This document shows positions 16,162-24,635 of a stretch of 64,000 nucleotides of DNA, piece by piece. The stretch comes from an uncultured Chryseobacterium sp. Lineage in GTDB: Bacteria > Bacteroidota > Bacteroidia > Flavobacteriales > Weeksellaceae. The DNA lies in the NCBI GenBank assembly GCA_913774355.1, contig CAJYGB010000008.1, positions 62,001-126,000 on the forward strand. Reading direction: 5' to 3'. Position numbers and translations under genes: made by a program. The first letter of the stretch is position 1; each line of letters opens with the position of its first letter. The notes below the pieces were generated by a model. That model was not told the DNA's origin. It was given only the letters and a program-made list of their open reading frames with translations, and ran no database searches.

Positions 16162-17475
16162 TTACTTTTTCTCAGGTACGTAGTTAATGATTACTCTTTG
16201 GTTGGAATTAAGATACTTTTTAGCAGCATTCTGAAGATCCTGTCTGGTGATCGATCTGTAAATATCGATCTCTTTATTGATTAGGTTTGTGTCTCCCATC
16301 AGTACGTGGTTCGTAGCCAATGAAGCCGCAATTCCCTGGATGCTTGAGTTGGCGTTCACAAACTGGTTCTCAAACTGGTTCTGAAGCTTCTGGTAATCTT
16401 CTTCGGAGATCAGGGTTGTCTGCAGCTTTTTTATTTCCGCATCGATGTCTGCCTGAAGAGCCGCTTTTGTAGTCTGCCCCATCGGGATTGCGAAGAAGGC
16501 AAAAATTCCATAATCCTCAAGACCCTGGTTGAAAGCCTGTACCTGAAGGGCTTTCTTATCCTGGTCCACTAATTTTTTATATAAAACGGAAGATTTACCG
16601 TTGCTTAAATAAGAAGAAAGCATGTCTAAAACATACGCATCTTTTTCCTTATTGGCCGGGGTTCTGTAGGCGAATACATAAGCAGGAAGCTGGATGTTCG
16701 GATCGGTAGCCGTAACTTCTTTTTCCTGGGTAATTGGCGTATCTTTTGCGTAGTTTTTAGGGTAAACGGTTCCCTTCGGAATACCTCCGTAATATTCCTG
16801 AATCCATTTTTTGGTCTGCTCAGGCTTGATATCTCCTGCTACCACCAGGGTTGCGTTGTTCGGAACATAGAACTTTTTGTAGAACGTCTGGAACTCTTCA
16901 AGCTTTGCAGAGTTAAGATCTTCCATAGAACCGATCGTCGGCCAGTTGTACGGGTGGTTGGTAAATAAATTTTTCTGAATGGTAGCAAAGAGCGGACCGT
17001 AAGGTCTGTTATCATAACTTAATCTCTTTTCTTCCTTTACAACCTCTCTTTGGGTATCCACCCCAATCTGGTTGATAACTGCGTGACGCATTCTTTCTGC
17101 TTCCATCCACAGGCCTAGCTGCTCGTTGTTGGATGGGAAGGTTTCATAATAATACGTTCTGTCATTTGTGGTATTGGCATTGTTTACCCCGCCGTTCGCA
17201 GCAACGATTTTCATCCAGTCGCCTCTTTTGATATTGGGAGTTCCTTCAAATAACAGATGCTCGAAAAAGTGAGCGAAGCCCGTTCTTCCTTTTACTTCAT
17301 CTTTGGCACCTACGTGGTACATTACGCTTGTTGTTACTACCGGAGCAGAATTATCCTGATGAAGAATCACGTGAAGGCCGTTTGGCAGGTCATATTCTTC
17401 GAATTTAATTTGTTGTGCATTCAGGGCCATTCCGAAGAAAGCCGCTGCAGCAACAGAAAGAAGTCGCTTTTTCAT
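16162..17475 (-). CDS. M16 family zinc metallopeptidase, catalytic subunit
   Basis: 437 residues with a signal peptide (MKKRLLSVAAAAFFGMALNAQ). The inverted zinc motif HFFEH is at 69-73, with the distal Glu ligand expected in the EVVKEEKRLSYDNRPYG region. The second M16 domain ends near VIINYVPEKK. It is probably a periplasmic peptidase that degrades short peptides as a heterodimer with the next gene, which lacks the zinc site. The order catalytic then non-catalytic is the usual one. Confidence 0.92.
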   Translation of the reverse strand: MKKRLLSVAAAAFFGMALNAQQIKFEEYDLPNGLHVILHQDNSAPVVTTSVMYHVGAKDEVKGRTGFAHFFEHLLFEGTPNIKRGDWMKIVAANGGVNNANTTNDRTYYYETFPSNNEQLGLWMEAERMRHAVINQIGVDTQREVVKEEKRLSYDNRPYGPLFATIQKNLFTNHPYNWPTIGSMEDLNSAKLEEFQTFYKKFYVPNNATLVVAGDIKPEQTKKWIQEYYGGIPKGTVYPKNYAKDTPITQEKEVTATDPNIQLPAYVFAYRTPANKEKDAYVLDMLSSYLSNGKSSVLYKKLVDQDKKALQVQAFNQGLEDYGIFAFFAIPMGQTTKAALQADIDAEIKKLQTTLISEEDYQKLQNQFENQFVNANSSIQGIAASLATNHVLMGDTNLINKEIDIYRSITRQDLQNAAKKYLNSNQRVIINYVPEKK

Positions 17476-17606
17476 AAAGTAGAAATTGTTTTGTCAATGA
17501 GTCCTAAAATTACATTAATTGTTACAAAAAAAGAATTTGTATTAAAGCATAGGAATTTAAATTAAAAAATACTTAAAAAAATAATTTGAAAATAGGATAT
17601 AAAATT

Positions 17607-17642
17607 AAAATTCCGATTCACGGATAGTGAAACGGAATTTTT
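17607..17642 (-). terminator. Intrinsic terminator of the bacteriocin-like gene
   Basis: AAAATTCCG-a-TTCAC / GTGAA-a-CGGAATTTT, a two-part stem with an A/A mismatch and a GGATA loop, next to the minus-strand stop at 17662. Confidence 0.75.
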
Positions 17643-17661
17643 AAGCTTTTCAAATTTCTTA

Positions 17662-17886
17662 TTAACAGGTCTGAACAATCATGTTAGGTGCTTTCCTACC
17701 TCCTAAGTCTACTGATGACTCGTAAACGCAACCCATCCCAGCTCCATTGCTCAATGGTGCACAGCTATCACAATGATGCATAGATATTACTTGACCGGAT
17801 GAACAAGTCATCCCACATACATTATCGCCACCTGCTCCTGTAAATTTCCGTAATTCATTTCTTGAAAGTTTTCTTAAATTTTTCAT
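17662..17886 (-). CDS. Bacteriocin-like peptide precursor
   Basis: 74 residues. The N-terminal MKNLRKLSRNELRKFTGAGG is the flavobacterial bacteriocin-type leader, ending in a Gly-Gly-like processing site. The core is rich in Cys (six: VCGMTC, HHCDSC, GCVY and the C-terminal QTC), Ser and Gly, which suggests disulfides or modification. No maturation enzyme or peptidase-containing ABC exporter is adjacent, so processing would be in trans. The flanks are strongly AT-rich. The actual activity (toxin, signal or metallophore-like) is unknown. Compare the two peptides at 32.4-33.0 kb. Confidence 0.75.
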   Translation of the reverse strand: MKNLRKLSRNELRKFTGAGGDNVCGMTCSSGQVISMHHCDSCAPLSNGAGMGCVYESSVDLGGRKAPNMIVQTC

Positions 17887-18142
17887 AATAAATATTTTAA
17901 TTTTGTTTTGTAAATTTATTAAAAATATATAAAATACAATTTTTTATTATATTTTTTTTTGTTAAAATATAAATTTTTGTATTTAAAAAATATTCACTAT
18001 GCTGTGTTTTAATTAGTGTTTTTTAAGGAAAATGGAAAGATACTGTGTTATTTTCACTTGTTTTTAAAAAAAATGGTAAAAAATAAATTTAGAGATTCCA
18101 AAAAGTGGTATTAAATTTATTAGTAAGAATTAGAATAAAAAC

Positions 18143-18150
18143 TAATTTTG
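18143..18150 (+). promoter_or_regulatory. -7 element for the PAS histidine kinase gene
   Basis: TAATTTTG matches TAnnTTTG and lies 22 bp before the ATG, in an AT-rich spacer. Confidence 0.45.
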
Positions 18151-18172
18151 TAAATAAGAAATCCCTTTAATA

Positions 18173-20026
18173 ATGAAAAACATTTCACACCAGAATATTT
18201 CTCATGATTCACTGGTCACTTTATTCAGCCAGGCACCGGTGGCGATGTCTTTGCTGATGGGTGACGATTTTATCATCAGTAATGCAAATGAGCAGATGCT
18301 TGAGCTTTGGGGGAGGGATGCTTCGGTAATAGGCGAATCGATATTTAAGGCAATTCCGGAAATAAAATCACAGGGGTTTGTAGAGATTCTGAATAATGTT
18401 TATCGGAAAGGTGAGGTTTTCAACGGTAATAAATGGCCCGTATTTTTAAATAAGTATGGAAGCTATGAAGAGCATTTCTTTAATTTCATTTATTCACCGG
18501 TCTATAATGAGGAAAAAAAAGTAATAGCAATAAGCGTAGCCGCTACGGAGGTTACGGACCAGGTTATCTCGGAACGTAGGTTAATAGACAGCGAATACCG
18601 TTTTGAGGATCTTATTAAAAAATCGGATTACTGTATTGCGATTTATGAGACTGAAGATCTTTATATAGAGCTTGCCAATGAGCCGATGCTGAAGACATGG
18701 GGAAAAGATGCTTCGGTTATTGGAATGAAACTCGAAGATGCACTTCCTGAGCTGGAAGGCCAGCCGTTTATCGGTATCCTGAGAGATATTTTCAAAACAG
18801 GAAAGACTTATATGGCTACGGAAGATTCAGCAGACCTTGTGGTAGACGGTAGGCTTCAGACTTTTTATTATAACTTTTCATATAAGCCCTTAAAAAATTC
18901 TGCCGGTGAAGTATATGCGATCTATAATACGGCTGTAAATGTTACAGATCTTGTAGCCGCCAGGAAAGAAGTACAGGAAAGAGAAAAGAAATACCGCGAC
19001 CTTGCTGATTCCATGCCGCAGTTTGTCTGGACCAGTGACAGGCATGGCAGGATCAATTACATGAATGACAATTGGTATAAACACATGGGATTCGATAAAA
19101 ATGAAGATCCCAACGAAGCGCTCAGAAAAATTATCAGACCTGACATTTACCCTAAAATTTCAAAGATCTGGGAAGAAAGTGTAAGAACGGGTAAATCTTT
19201 CGAGGTAGAATATGAATTTGCAGATCCTGAAAATTCAGAGGTTTACCGATGGTTTTTGGGAAGGGCAATACCCAATTTTGATCAGAACGGAGAAATCAGT
19301 GAGTGGATCGGAACCTTTACGGATATTGATGATTTTAAACAGCTGCAGACACAGAAGGATAATTTTCTGGGAATTGCCAGCCACGAACTGAAAACACCGC
19401 TTACGAGCCTTAAACTATATACTCAGTTCATTGAGACAAACCTCAGCAAGCAGGGTGATCTTAAAAATGCTGAGGTAGCCAAAAGAATGAACAGCCAGAT
19501 CGATAAACTGACGGAGCTTGTGAATGATTTACTGGATGTTACCAAAATCCAGAATGGAAAGATTCAGCTCAATGAATCAGAATTCGATTTTGACCAGCTT
19601 GCAGAAGATGTAATTGTAGAGCAGCAGATGACAGCAAGGCACAAAATTATTTTCCATAACAATGAAATCGGAAACGTAACGGCAGACCGGCACCGGATCT
19701 CACAGGTGATGAGCAATCTCATCAGCAATGCCATCAAATATTCTCCTGATGCTGATGAAATTATTGTATCTACTGAAATAAGCGGTAATATGGTAAAATT
19801 CAGTGTAAAAGATTTCGGAATTGGCATACCGGAAGATAAGCGGCAGAAAGTTTTTGAGCAGTATTACCGGGTAAGCGGTACCAAGGAACATACGTTTCCG
19901 GGCTTAGGCTTAGGACTTTACATCTCATCGGAAATTATTAAAAGGACGGGTGGCAAAATATATGTTCACTCAATTGAAGGAAAGGGGTCTGATTTTTGCT
20001 TCGAGATACCTAAAATTAAAATATAA
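18173..20026 (+). CDS. Cytoplasmic PAS-domain sensor histidine kinase
   Basis: 617 residues without membrane segments. Three PAS units are visible: about 10-130 (LFSQAPVAMSLLMGDDF, NEQMLELWGRD), about 135-265 (CIAIYETEDLYIELANEPM) and a PAS_3-type unit about 280-385 (MPQFVWTSDRHGRINYMND, ending WIGTFTDIDDFKQ). HisKA has the phosphoacceptor H404 in LGIASHELKTPLTSLKL. HATPase motifs are NLISNAIKYS, KDFGIGIPEDK, FEQYYRVSG and GLGLGLYISSEI. It lies 3 bp before a single-domain response regulator, its probable partner. Soluble PAS kinases often sense redox, light or small ligands; no cofactor residue can be assigned. Confidence 0.93.
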   Translation: MKNISHQNISHDSLVTLFSQAPVAMSLLMGDDFIISNANEQMLELWGRDASVIGESIFKAIPEIKSQGFVEILNNVYRKGEVFNGNKWPVFLNKYGSYEEHFFNFIYSPVYNEEKKVIAISVAATEVTDQVISERRLIDSEYRFEDLIKKSDYCIAIYETEDLYIELANEPMLKTWGKDASVIGMKLEDALPELEGQPFIGILRDIFKTGKTYMATEDSADLVVDGRLQTFYYNFSYKPLKNSAGEVYAIYNTAVNVTDLVAARKEVQEREKKYRDLADSMPQFVWTSDRHGRINYMNDNWYKHMGFDKNEDPNEALRKIIRPDIYPKISKIWEESVRTGKSFEVEYEFADPENSEVYRWFLGRAIPNFDQNGEISEWIGTFTDIDDFKQLQTQKDNFLGIASHELKTPLTSLKLYTQFIETNLSKQGDLKNAEVAKRMNSQIDKLTELVNDLLDVTKIQNGKIQLNESEFDFDQLAEDVIVEQQMTARHKIIFHNNEIGNVTADRHRISQVMSNLISNAIKYSPDADEIIVSTEISGNMVKFSVKDFGIGIPEDKRQKVFEQYYRVSGTKEHTFPGLGLGLYISSEIIKRTGGKIYVHSIEGKGSDFCFEIPKIKI

Positions 20027-20029
20027 AAC

Positions 20030-20404
20030 ATGTCTACTTCTACCCAAATTTTAGTCTTGGATGACAGTCCTGCAATTGTTGATTCTATTGAAATGATGAT
20101 GGAACTCGAAGGATTAAGCGTTGCCAAGTTCTATAAAGGATCAGATATGCTCAATGCCTTGATTTCACAACCCAAACCTGACGTTATCCTCATGGACATG
20201 TGGCTTTCCGGTGAAGATGGACGCGATATTTGCCGCACCATAAGAGCTGATGAAAATCTTCGTGATATTCCTGTACTTATCATGTCTGCCAGCCGCGGGC
20301 TGGAACAGTCTGCCCTGGATGCCGGTGCCAACGATTTTATTGCGAAACCTTTTGATATGGGCGATATGATTACTCGCGTAAGAACCTATATCAAGGAAAA
20401 TTAA
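20030..20404 (+). CDS. Single-domain response regulator
   Basis: 124 residues, a receiver domain only: acidic pair D11/D12, phosphoacceptor D56 in VILMDMWLSGEDG, S86 and K106 in AKPFD. With no output domain it acts by protein contact or as a phosphorelay intermediate. The gene begins 3 bp after the PAS kinase stop, so they form an operon closed by a terminator. Confidence 0.92.
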   Translation: MSTSTQILVLDDSPAIVDSIEMMMELEGLSVAKFYKGSDMLNALISQPKPDVILMDMWLSGEDGRDICRTIRADENLRDIPVLIMSASRGLEQSALDAGANDFIAKPFDMGDMITRVRTYIKEN

Positions 20405-20437
20405 ACCATTTACATTTATCATTTTCATAAATTACAG

Positions 20438-20474
20438 TAAACCTTCAGGATTCCTAAAATTCTGAAGGTTTATT
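20438..20474 (+). terminator. Intrinsic terminator after the two-component operon
   Basis: AAACCTTCAG / CTGAAGGTTT, a perfect 10-bp stem with a 13-base loop, followed by a weak T stretch. Confidence 0.7.
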
Positions 20475-20571
20475 ATATGTTATGTAATTAAATCCGGAGA
20501 TCAATACTGACTAGCGTATAGATGTTTACGAATCAGAATTTGAATTCTCCTTTTAATACACTAATTTTGTA

Positions 20572-20579
20572 TTCCTAAT
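20572..20579 (+). promoter_or_regulatory. -7 element for the helicase gene
   Basis: TAATTTTG matches TAnnTTTG and ends 10 bp before the ATG, giving a very short leader. Confidence 0.4.
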
Positions 20580-20589
20580 TTTTTGCAGT

Positions 20590-22923
20590 ATGGAGGATTA
20601 TTTGAAAGGACTGAATGAATCACAATTTGATGCCGTTACCACGCTTGAAGGACCTTTGATGGTGCTTGCAGGAGCAGGCTCCGGGAAGACACGTGTTCTT
20701 ACCATGCGGATCGCCCATCTTATTACCAATGGAGTAGACCCCTTCAATATCCTGGCCCTTACTTTTACCAATAAAGCAGCAAAAGAAATGAAGGATCGTA
20801 TTGCAAAAGTTGTGGGACAAAGCAATGCGAAAAGCTTATGGATGGGAACTTTTCACTCCGTTTTTGCGAGAATTCTCAGAAGCGAGGCGCATTATCTGGG
20901 CTATCCCTCCAACTTTACGATTTACGATCAGCAGGATGCCCTCAATGTCATCAAGAAAGTCCTGAAGGACATGAACATCGATGCGGATTTATACAAACCC
21001 AAAAAAGTCCAGGCAAGAATCTCCACCTACAAAAATAATCTGATTACGGTAAAAGCCTACTTCAACAATCCGGAATTGCTCGAAGCGGATGAGAAAGCCA
21101 ATATGAAATTCATCGGGCAAATCTATCAGCGGTACGTGGAACAGTGCTTCAAAAACGGATCGATGGACTTCGATGATTTGCTGCTTAAAACCAATGAGCT
21201 GCTGACCCGGTTTCCGGAGGTGCTGGCAAAATATCAGGACCGTTTCCGGTATATCCTTGTGGATGAGTACCAGGATACCAACCATTCCCAGTATCTGATC
21301 GTTAAAGCACTGGCTTCAAAATTTGAAAACATCTGCGTGGTAGGTGACGATGCCCAGTCGATTTATTCGTTTCGTGGAGCGAACATCTACAACATCTTAA
21401 ACTTTAAAAAAGATTATCCTGATGCCATCACCGTGGCCTTAGAGCAGAACTACCGTTCTACCCAGAATATCGTGAATGCGGCTAATGTCGTAATTGCCAA
21501 AAACCTTCAGCAGTTTAAGAAAAATGTTTTCAGCGAAAATGAAGAAGGGGAAAAGATCAAGGTGTACCGGTCTCTTTCCGATGCGGATGAAGCCAATTTC
21601 GTAGCCGGAAACATCTGGGAAACCCGGAACCGGGAGCAACGTAAATACAGCGACTTTGCTATTTTATACAGAACCAACTCCCAGACGCGTGCTTTTGAAG
21701 ATGCGCTGAGACGTAAGAATATTCCGTATAAAGTGTTTGGAGGATTGTCCTTTTATCAGAGAAAAGAAGTAAAGGATTTGATTGCCTATCTAAGGCTTCT
21801 TGTGAATGAAAACGATTCCGAGGCACTGATGCGGATCATCAATTATCCGGTGAGGGGAATCGGCGAAACTACCCAGAATAAACTGGTCGTTTTCGCAGAT
21901 GCACAGAACGTTTCCGTATCGAAAGTACTGGATAATCTGCCAATGTATGCGCCGCAGTTGGGCGTAAATAACGGCGTTTTAAACAAGCTCAATGATTTCT
22001 GGTCGATGATCAAAGCCTTCCAGGTATTGCTGAAAACCGAAACCGCATATAATGTAGCGATGGAAGTGGCCAAACGGAGCGGACTGATCAAATTCCTGAA
22101 GGACGACCAAACGCCGGAAGGAATTTCGAGAGTGGAAAACGTTCAGGAATTGATGAATTCAATGCAGGGATTCATCGAAGAACAGATGCAGCTGGAAGAC
22201 GGCGATCCGAGTTTGCCGAATTTCCTGGAAAATATTGCGCTTTCTGCCGATACGCAGGATAAGAATAACGATGAAGATATGGTTTCCCTGATGACCATTC
22301 ACCTTTCAAAAGGACTCGAATTTCCGGTTGTCCATCTGGTAGGTTTGGAAGAAAACCTTTTCCCGAGCTTCATGAGTTCGGCAACCCGTGAAGACCTGGA
22401 AGAAGAGAGGCGTTTGTTTTATGTGGCCTTAACAAGGGCCGAAAAGCAGGCCTTTTTCTCTTATGCGGTGTCCCGTTTCCAATGGGGGAAAATTACTGAT
22501 GCGGAGCCGTCAAGGTTTTTAAGTGAAATCGATGACGAATACATTGAATTTGTAAATCCGGCGATCGAAAAACGGTTTATCAATAATGCTGGAGTCAAAT
22601 CCAATATCTTCGACGAACATCCTTCGGAAATGAGGAGTTTCAAAAAAGTAGAAAAGAAAACGATTGAAAGATCAGACAGTTCAAAGCCTGTCGCGGAGCC
22701 CCGCAAGCTCAAACCTGTCAGCACAGCCAAGATCATCAACCCGAGCGGTGCTTCTTCCCAGGATATTGAAGTGGGCGATAAGGTAAGACATGACCGTTTC
22801 GGAGTCGGGGAGGTAACCTTCCTGGACGGAACCGATCCGCAGAACATCAAAGCTAAAGTTGTCTTCCAGCACGAGGGCGAGAAGAACCTGATTTTAAAAT
22901 ACGCTAAACTGACGAAGATTTAA
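20590..22923 (+). CDS. ATP-dependent 3'-5' DNA helicase, UvrD/PcrA type
   Basis: 777 residues, superfamily 1A. Q motif LNESQFDAV, Walker A GAGSGKT (28-34), motif Ia LTFTNKAAKEM, Walker B LVDEYQDTN, motif III VGDDAQSIYSFRGA, motif IV LEQNYRST, motif V TIHLSKGLEFPVV and motif VI EERRLFYVALTRAEK are all present. The C-terminal tail ends in a Tudor-like segment (IEVGDKVRHDRFGVGEV ... VVFQHEGEKNLILKYAKL) that in PcrA contacts RNA polymerase. It acts in nucleotide-excision and mismatch repair and in removing RecA filaments. It is a monocistronic gene. Confidence 0.95.
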   Translation: MEDYLKGLNESQFDAVTTLEGPLMVLAGAGSGKTRVLTMRIAHLITNGVDPFNILALTFTNKAAKEMKDRIAKVVGQSNAKSLWMGTFHSVFARILRSEAHYLGYPSNFTIYDQQDALNVIKKVLKDMNIDADLYKPKKVQARISTYKNNLITVKAYFNNPELLEADEKANMKFIGQIYQRYVEQCFKNGSMDFDDLLLKTNELLTRFPEVLAKYQDRFRYILVDEYQDTNHSQYLIVKALASKFENICVVGDDAQSIYSFRGANIYNILNFKKDYPDAITVALEQNYRSTQNIVNAANVVIAKNLQQFKKNVFSENEEGEKIKVYRSLSDADEANFVAGNIWETRNREQRKYSDFAILYRTNSQTRAFEDALRRKNIPYKVFGGLSFYQRKEVKDLIAYLRLLVNENDSEALMRIINYPVRGIGETTQNKLVVFADAQNVSVSKVLDNLPMYAPQLGVNNGVLNKLNDFWSMIKAFQVLLKTETAYNVAMEVAKRSGLIKFLKDDQTPEGISRVENVQELMNSMQGFIEEQMQLEDGDPSLPNFLENIALSADTQDKNNDEDMVSLMTIHLSKGLEFPVVHLVGLEENLFPSFMSSATREDLEEERRLFYVALTRAEKQAFFSYAVSRFQWGKITDAEPSRFLSEIDDEYIEFVNPAIEKRFINNAGVKSNIFDEHPSEMRSFKKVEKKTIERSDSSKPVAEPRKLKPVSTAKIINPSGASSQDIEVGDKVRHDRFGVGEVTFLDGTDPQNIKAKVVFQHEGEKNLILKYAKLTKI

Positions 22924-22971
22924 ATTCCCACGATGCTGATTTTCAATAGTAGTACTGTAGTCAGATAAGAT

Positions 22972-23130
22972 GCAATCATCTGTGAAAATTGGTGTAAGCT
23001 GTGAGAAATTTTTTCCACCACAAAAGTCACAAAAGACTATTATGCTGCATAAAAAGTTAAATGCTTAAAATTAGAAAAGCTCATAAAAGTTTTTAAAAAT
23101 CTTTGATTTTTAATCTCATGTGTTCTAAAA
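22972..23130. repeat. Family A repeat, copy 1
   Basis: 159 bp nearly identical to 23443-23601, with only a handful of substitutions. It contains CCACAAAAGTCACAAAAG, an ATTATGCTGCATAAAAAG segment (with palindromic ATGCTGCAT-like text) and AATCTTTGATTTT. Shorter relatives lie at 33.9, 34.4, 37.8, 43.3 and 48.4 kb. Confidence 0.85.
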
Positions 23131-23442
23131 TATACGCAAACCGGAAAAATCTCTTTGCATGATGTGTCAAAAAAGCGCAATCATCTGTGGAAATCCGTGC
23201 AAATCTGCGGTTAAATTTAAAAGACCTCAATCCAGTAATCAACGGCAAAAAGCTCCACTTCTCTGGAGGGAAAGGAATTTTTTGACTGGGTGGTTTAGAA
23301 CATTCCTTCACAGAAGCTCCATTATCCGATTTGTTTGTCTTCCCGTAGGAATCCAAGCGCGAATCTTTTTTAAAAGTTTTCTGATACTATGTAGAGATTC
23401 CTGAAGAATAACAAACTGACGGTTGAAATGTTTTAGATAAAC

Positions 23443-23601
23443 GCAGTCATCTGTGAAAATTGGTGTAAGCTATGAGAAATTTTTTCCACCACAAAAGTCA
23501 CAAAAGACTATTATGCTGCATAAAAAGTTAAATGCTTAAAATTAGAAAAGCTCATAAAAGTTTTTAAAAATCTTTGATTTTAAATCTCATGTGTTCTAAA
23601 A
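23443..23601. repeat. Family A repeat, copy 2
   Basis: Direct repeat of 22972-23130 at an offset of 471 bp. It is followed by ATCTGTGAAAATCTGC text that also follows other family A copies. Confidence 0.85.
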
Positions 23602-23726
23602 ATATTTTCAAGCTATTCAAACTTTCTCTGTGACTTATGTGTTAAAAATAAACACAATCATCTGTGAAAATCTGCATCATCTGCGGGGAAATACAGATTT
23701 CGTATCTTAGCCATAAAAGTTTTACA

Positions 23727-24545
23727 ATGAAAAGGATTCTCTTATTTTTAGTCTTTGCCTTATGTTCGGTACCTTTATTTTCCCAGGAATACAATACCAT
23801 ACAGAATATTCATTATTACGATGATAAAACAGACAAGTCTGATGCTTACATTAATGAAAGATGCGTGCTGGATGTGTATATTCCCAAAAACATAAAGAAT
23901 TTCCCTACCGTGATCTGGTTTCACGGAGGCGGCTTAACAGGCGGACAGAAAGAAATTCCCGAAGCTTTAAAAAATAAAGGAATCGCTGTAATCGGAGTAA
24001 ATTACAGGCTTTCTCCCAAAGTAAACGCCCCGAAATATATTGAAGATGCCGCTGCTGCCACAGCCTGGGTTTTTAAAAACATTAAGAATTACGGCGGAAG
24101 GAAAGATCTGATTTTCATTTCAGGACATTCGGCCGGTGGATACCTGGCGATTATGGTAGGGTTAAATAAAATGTATTTGAATAAATATGGGATCGATGCC
24201 AACAATTTCGCGGGAATTATTCCTTTCAGTGGACAGATGATTTCGCACTTCACCATCCGGAAAGAAAAAGGAATCGACGAATTGGATGCCAGGATCGACG
24301 AGTATGCACCGCTTCATTTCATCAGGGCAGACGCGTCGCCATTGCTGCTGATTACCGGCGACCGGGAAAAAGAACTCTTGGGAAGATATGAGGAAAATGC
24401 GTACATGGCAAGAATGATGAAGTTAAAAGGACATAAGGAAACAACTTTGTATGAGCTTCAGGGTTTCGACCACGGCGGAATGGCGCAACCTGCATTTCCG
24501 CTGTTAATCAACGAAATCAGAAGGGTAGAGAAACTGAAGAAATAA
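23727..24545 (+). CDS. Exported alpha/beta hydrolase (esterase/lipase-like)
   Basis: 272 residues with a signal peptide (MKRILLFLVFALCSVPLFSQ). Oxyanion motif WFHGGGLTGG, nucleophile elbow ISGHSAGGYLA (Ser in GHSAG), acidic residue near LLITGDREKELL and His in QGFDHGGMA give a complete triad. It belongs to the fold-3/BD-FAE-like esterases. The frame opens 21 codons upstream in repeat sequence, but the signal peptide fixes the start at 23727. The substrate is unknown; acetylated sugars or short esters are possible. Confidence 0.88.
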   Translation: MKRILLFLVFALCSVPLFSQEYNTIQNIHYYDDKTDKSDAYINERCVLDVYIPKNIKNFPTVIWFHGGGLTGGQKEIPEALKNKGIAVIGVNYRLSPKVNAPKYIEDAAAATAWVFKNIKNYGGRKDLIFISGHSAGGYLAIMVGLNKMYLNKYGIDANNFAGIIPFSGQMISHFTIRKEKGIDELDARIDEYAPLHFIRADASPLLLITGDREKELLGRYEENAYMARMMKLKGHKETTLYELQGFDHGGMAQPAFPLLINEIRRVEKLKK

Positions 24546-24570
24546 AATTTCCATAAAAAATTAAACATTA

Positions 24571-24604
24571 GCTTTGCAGAATTTATTTTGCAAAGTTTTT
24601 TTAT
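24571..24604 (+). terminator. Intrinsic terminator
   Basis: CTTTGCA / TGCAAAG, a 7-bp stem with a 10-base loop, then TTTTTTT, 27 bp after the hydrolase stop. Confidence 0.7.
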
Positions 24605-24635
24605 TCTTTGAAATGTGAATTAAATTATATTCGGT

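Larger units (their letters stand above)
22924..23726. other. 800-bp repeat-filled spacer
   Basis: No gene of its own. It holds two copies of repeat family A plus related TCTGTGAAAATCTGC-type stretches. Short frames that cross it on both strands coincide with the repeats and are not taken as genes. Confidence 0.7.

Noticed and set aside
23093..23404. Overlapping frames of 80-90 codons on both strands
   Set aside because: They are formed by repeat family A and its spacer, have no start context or protein-like composition, and differ between repeat copies.
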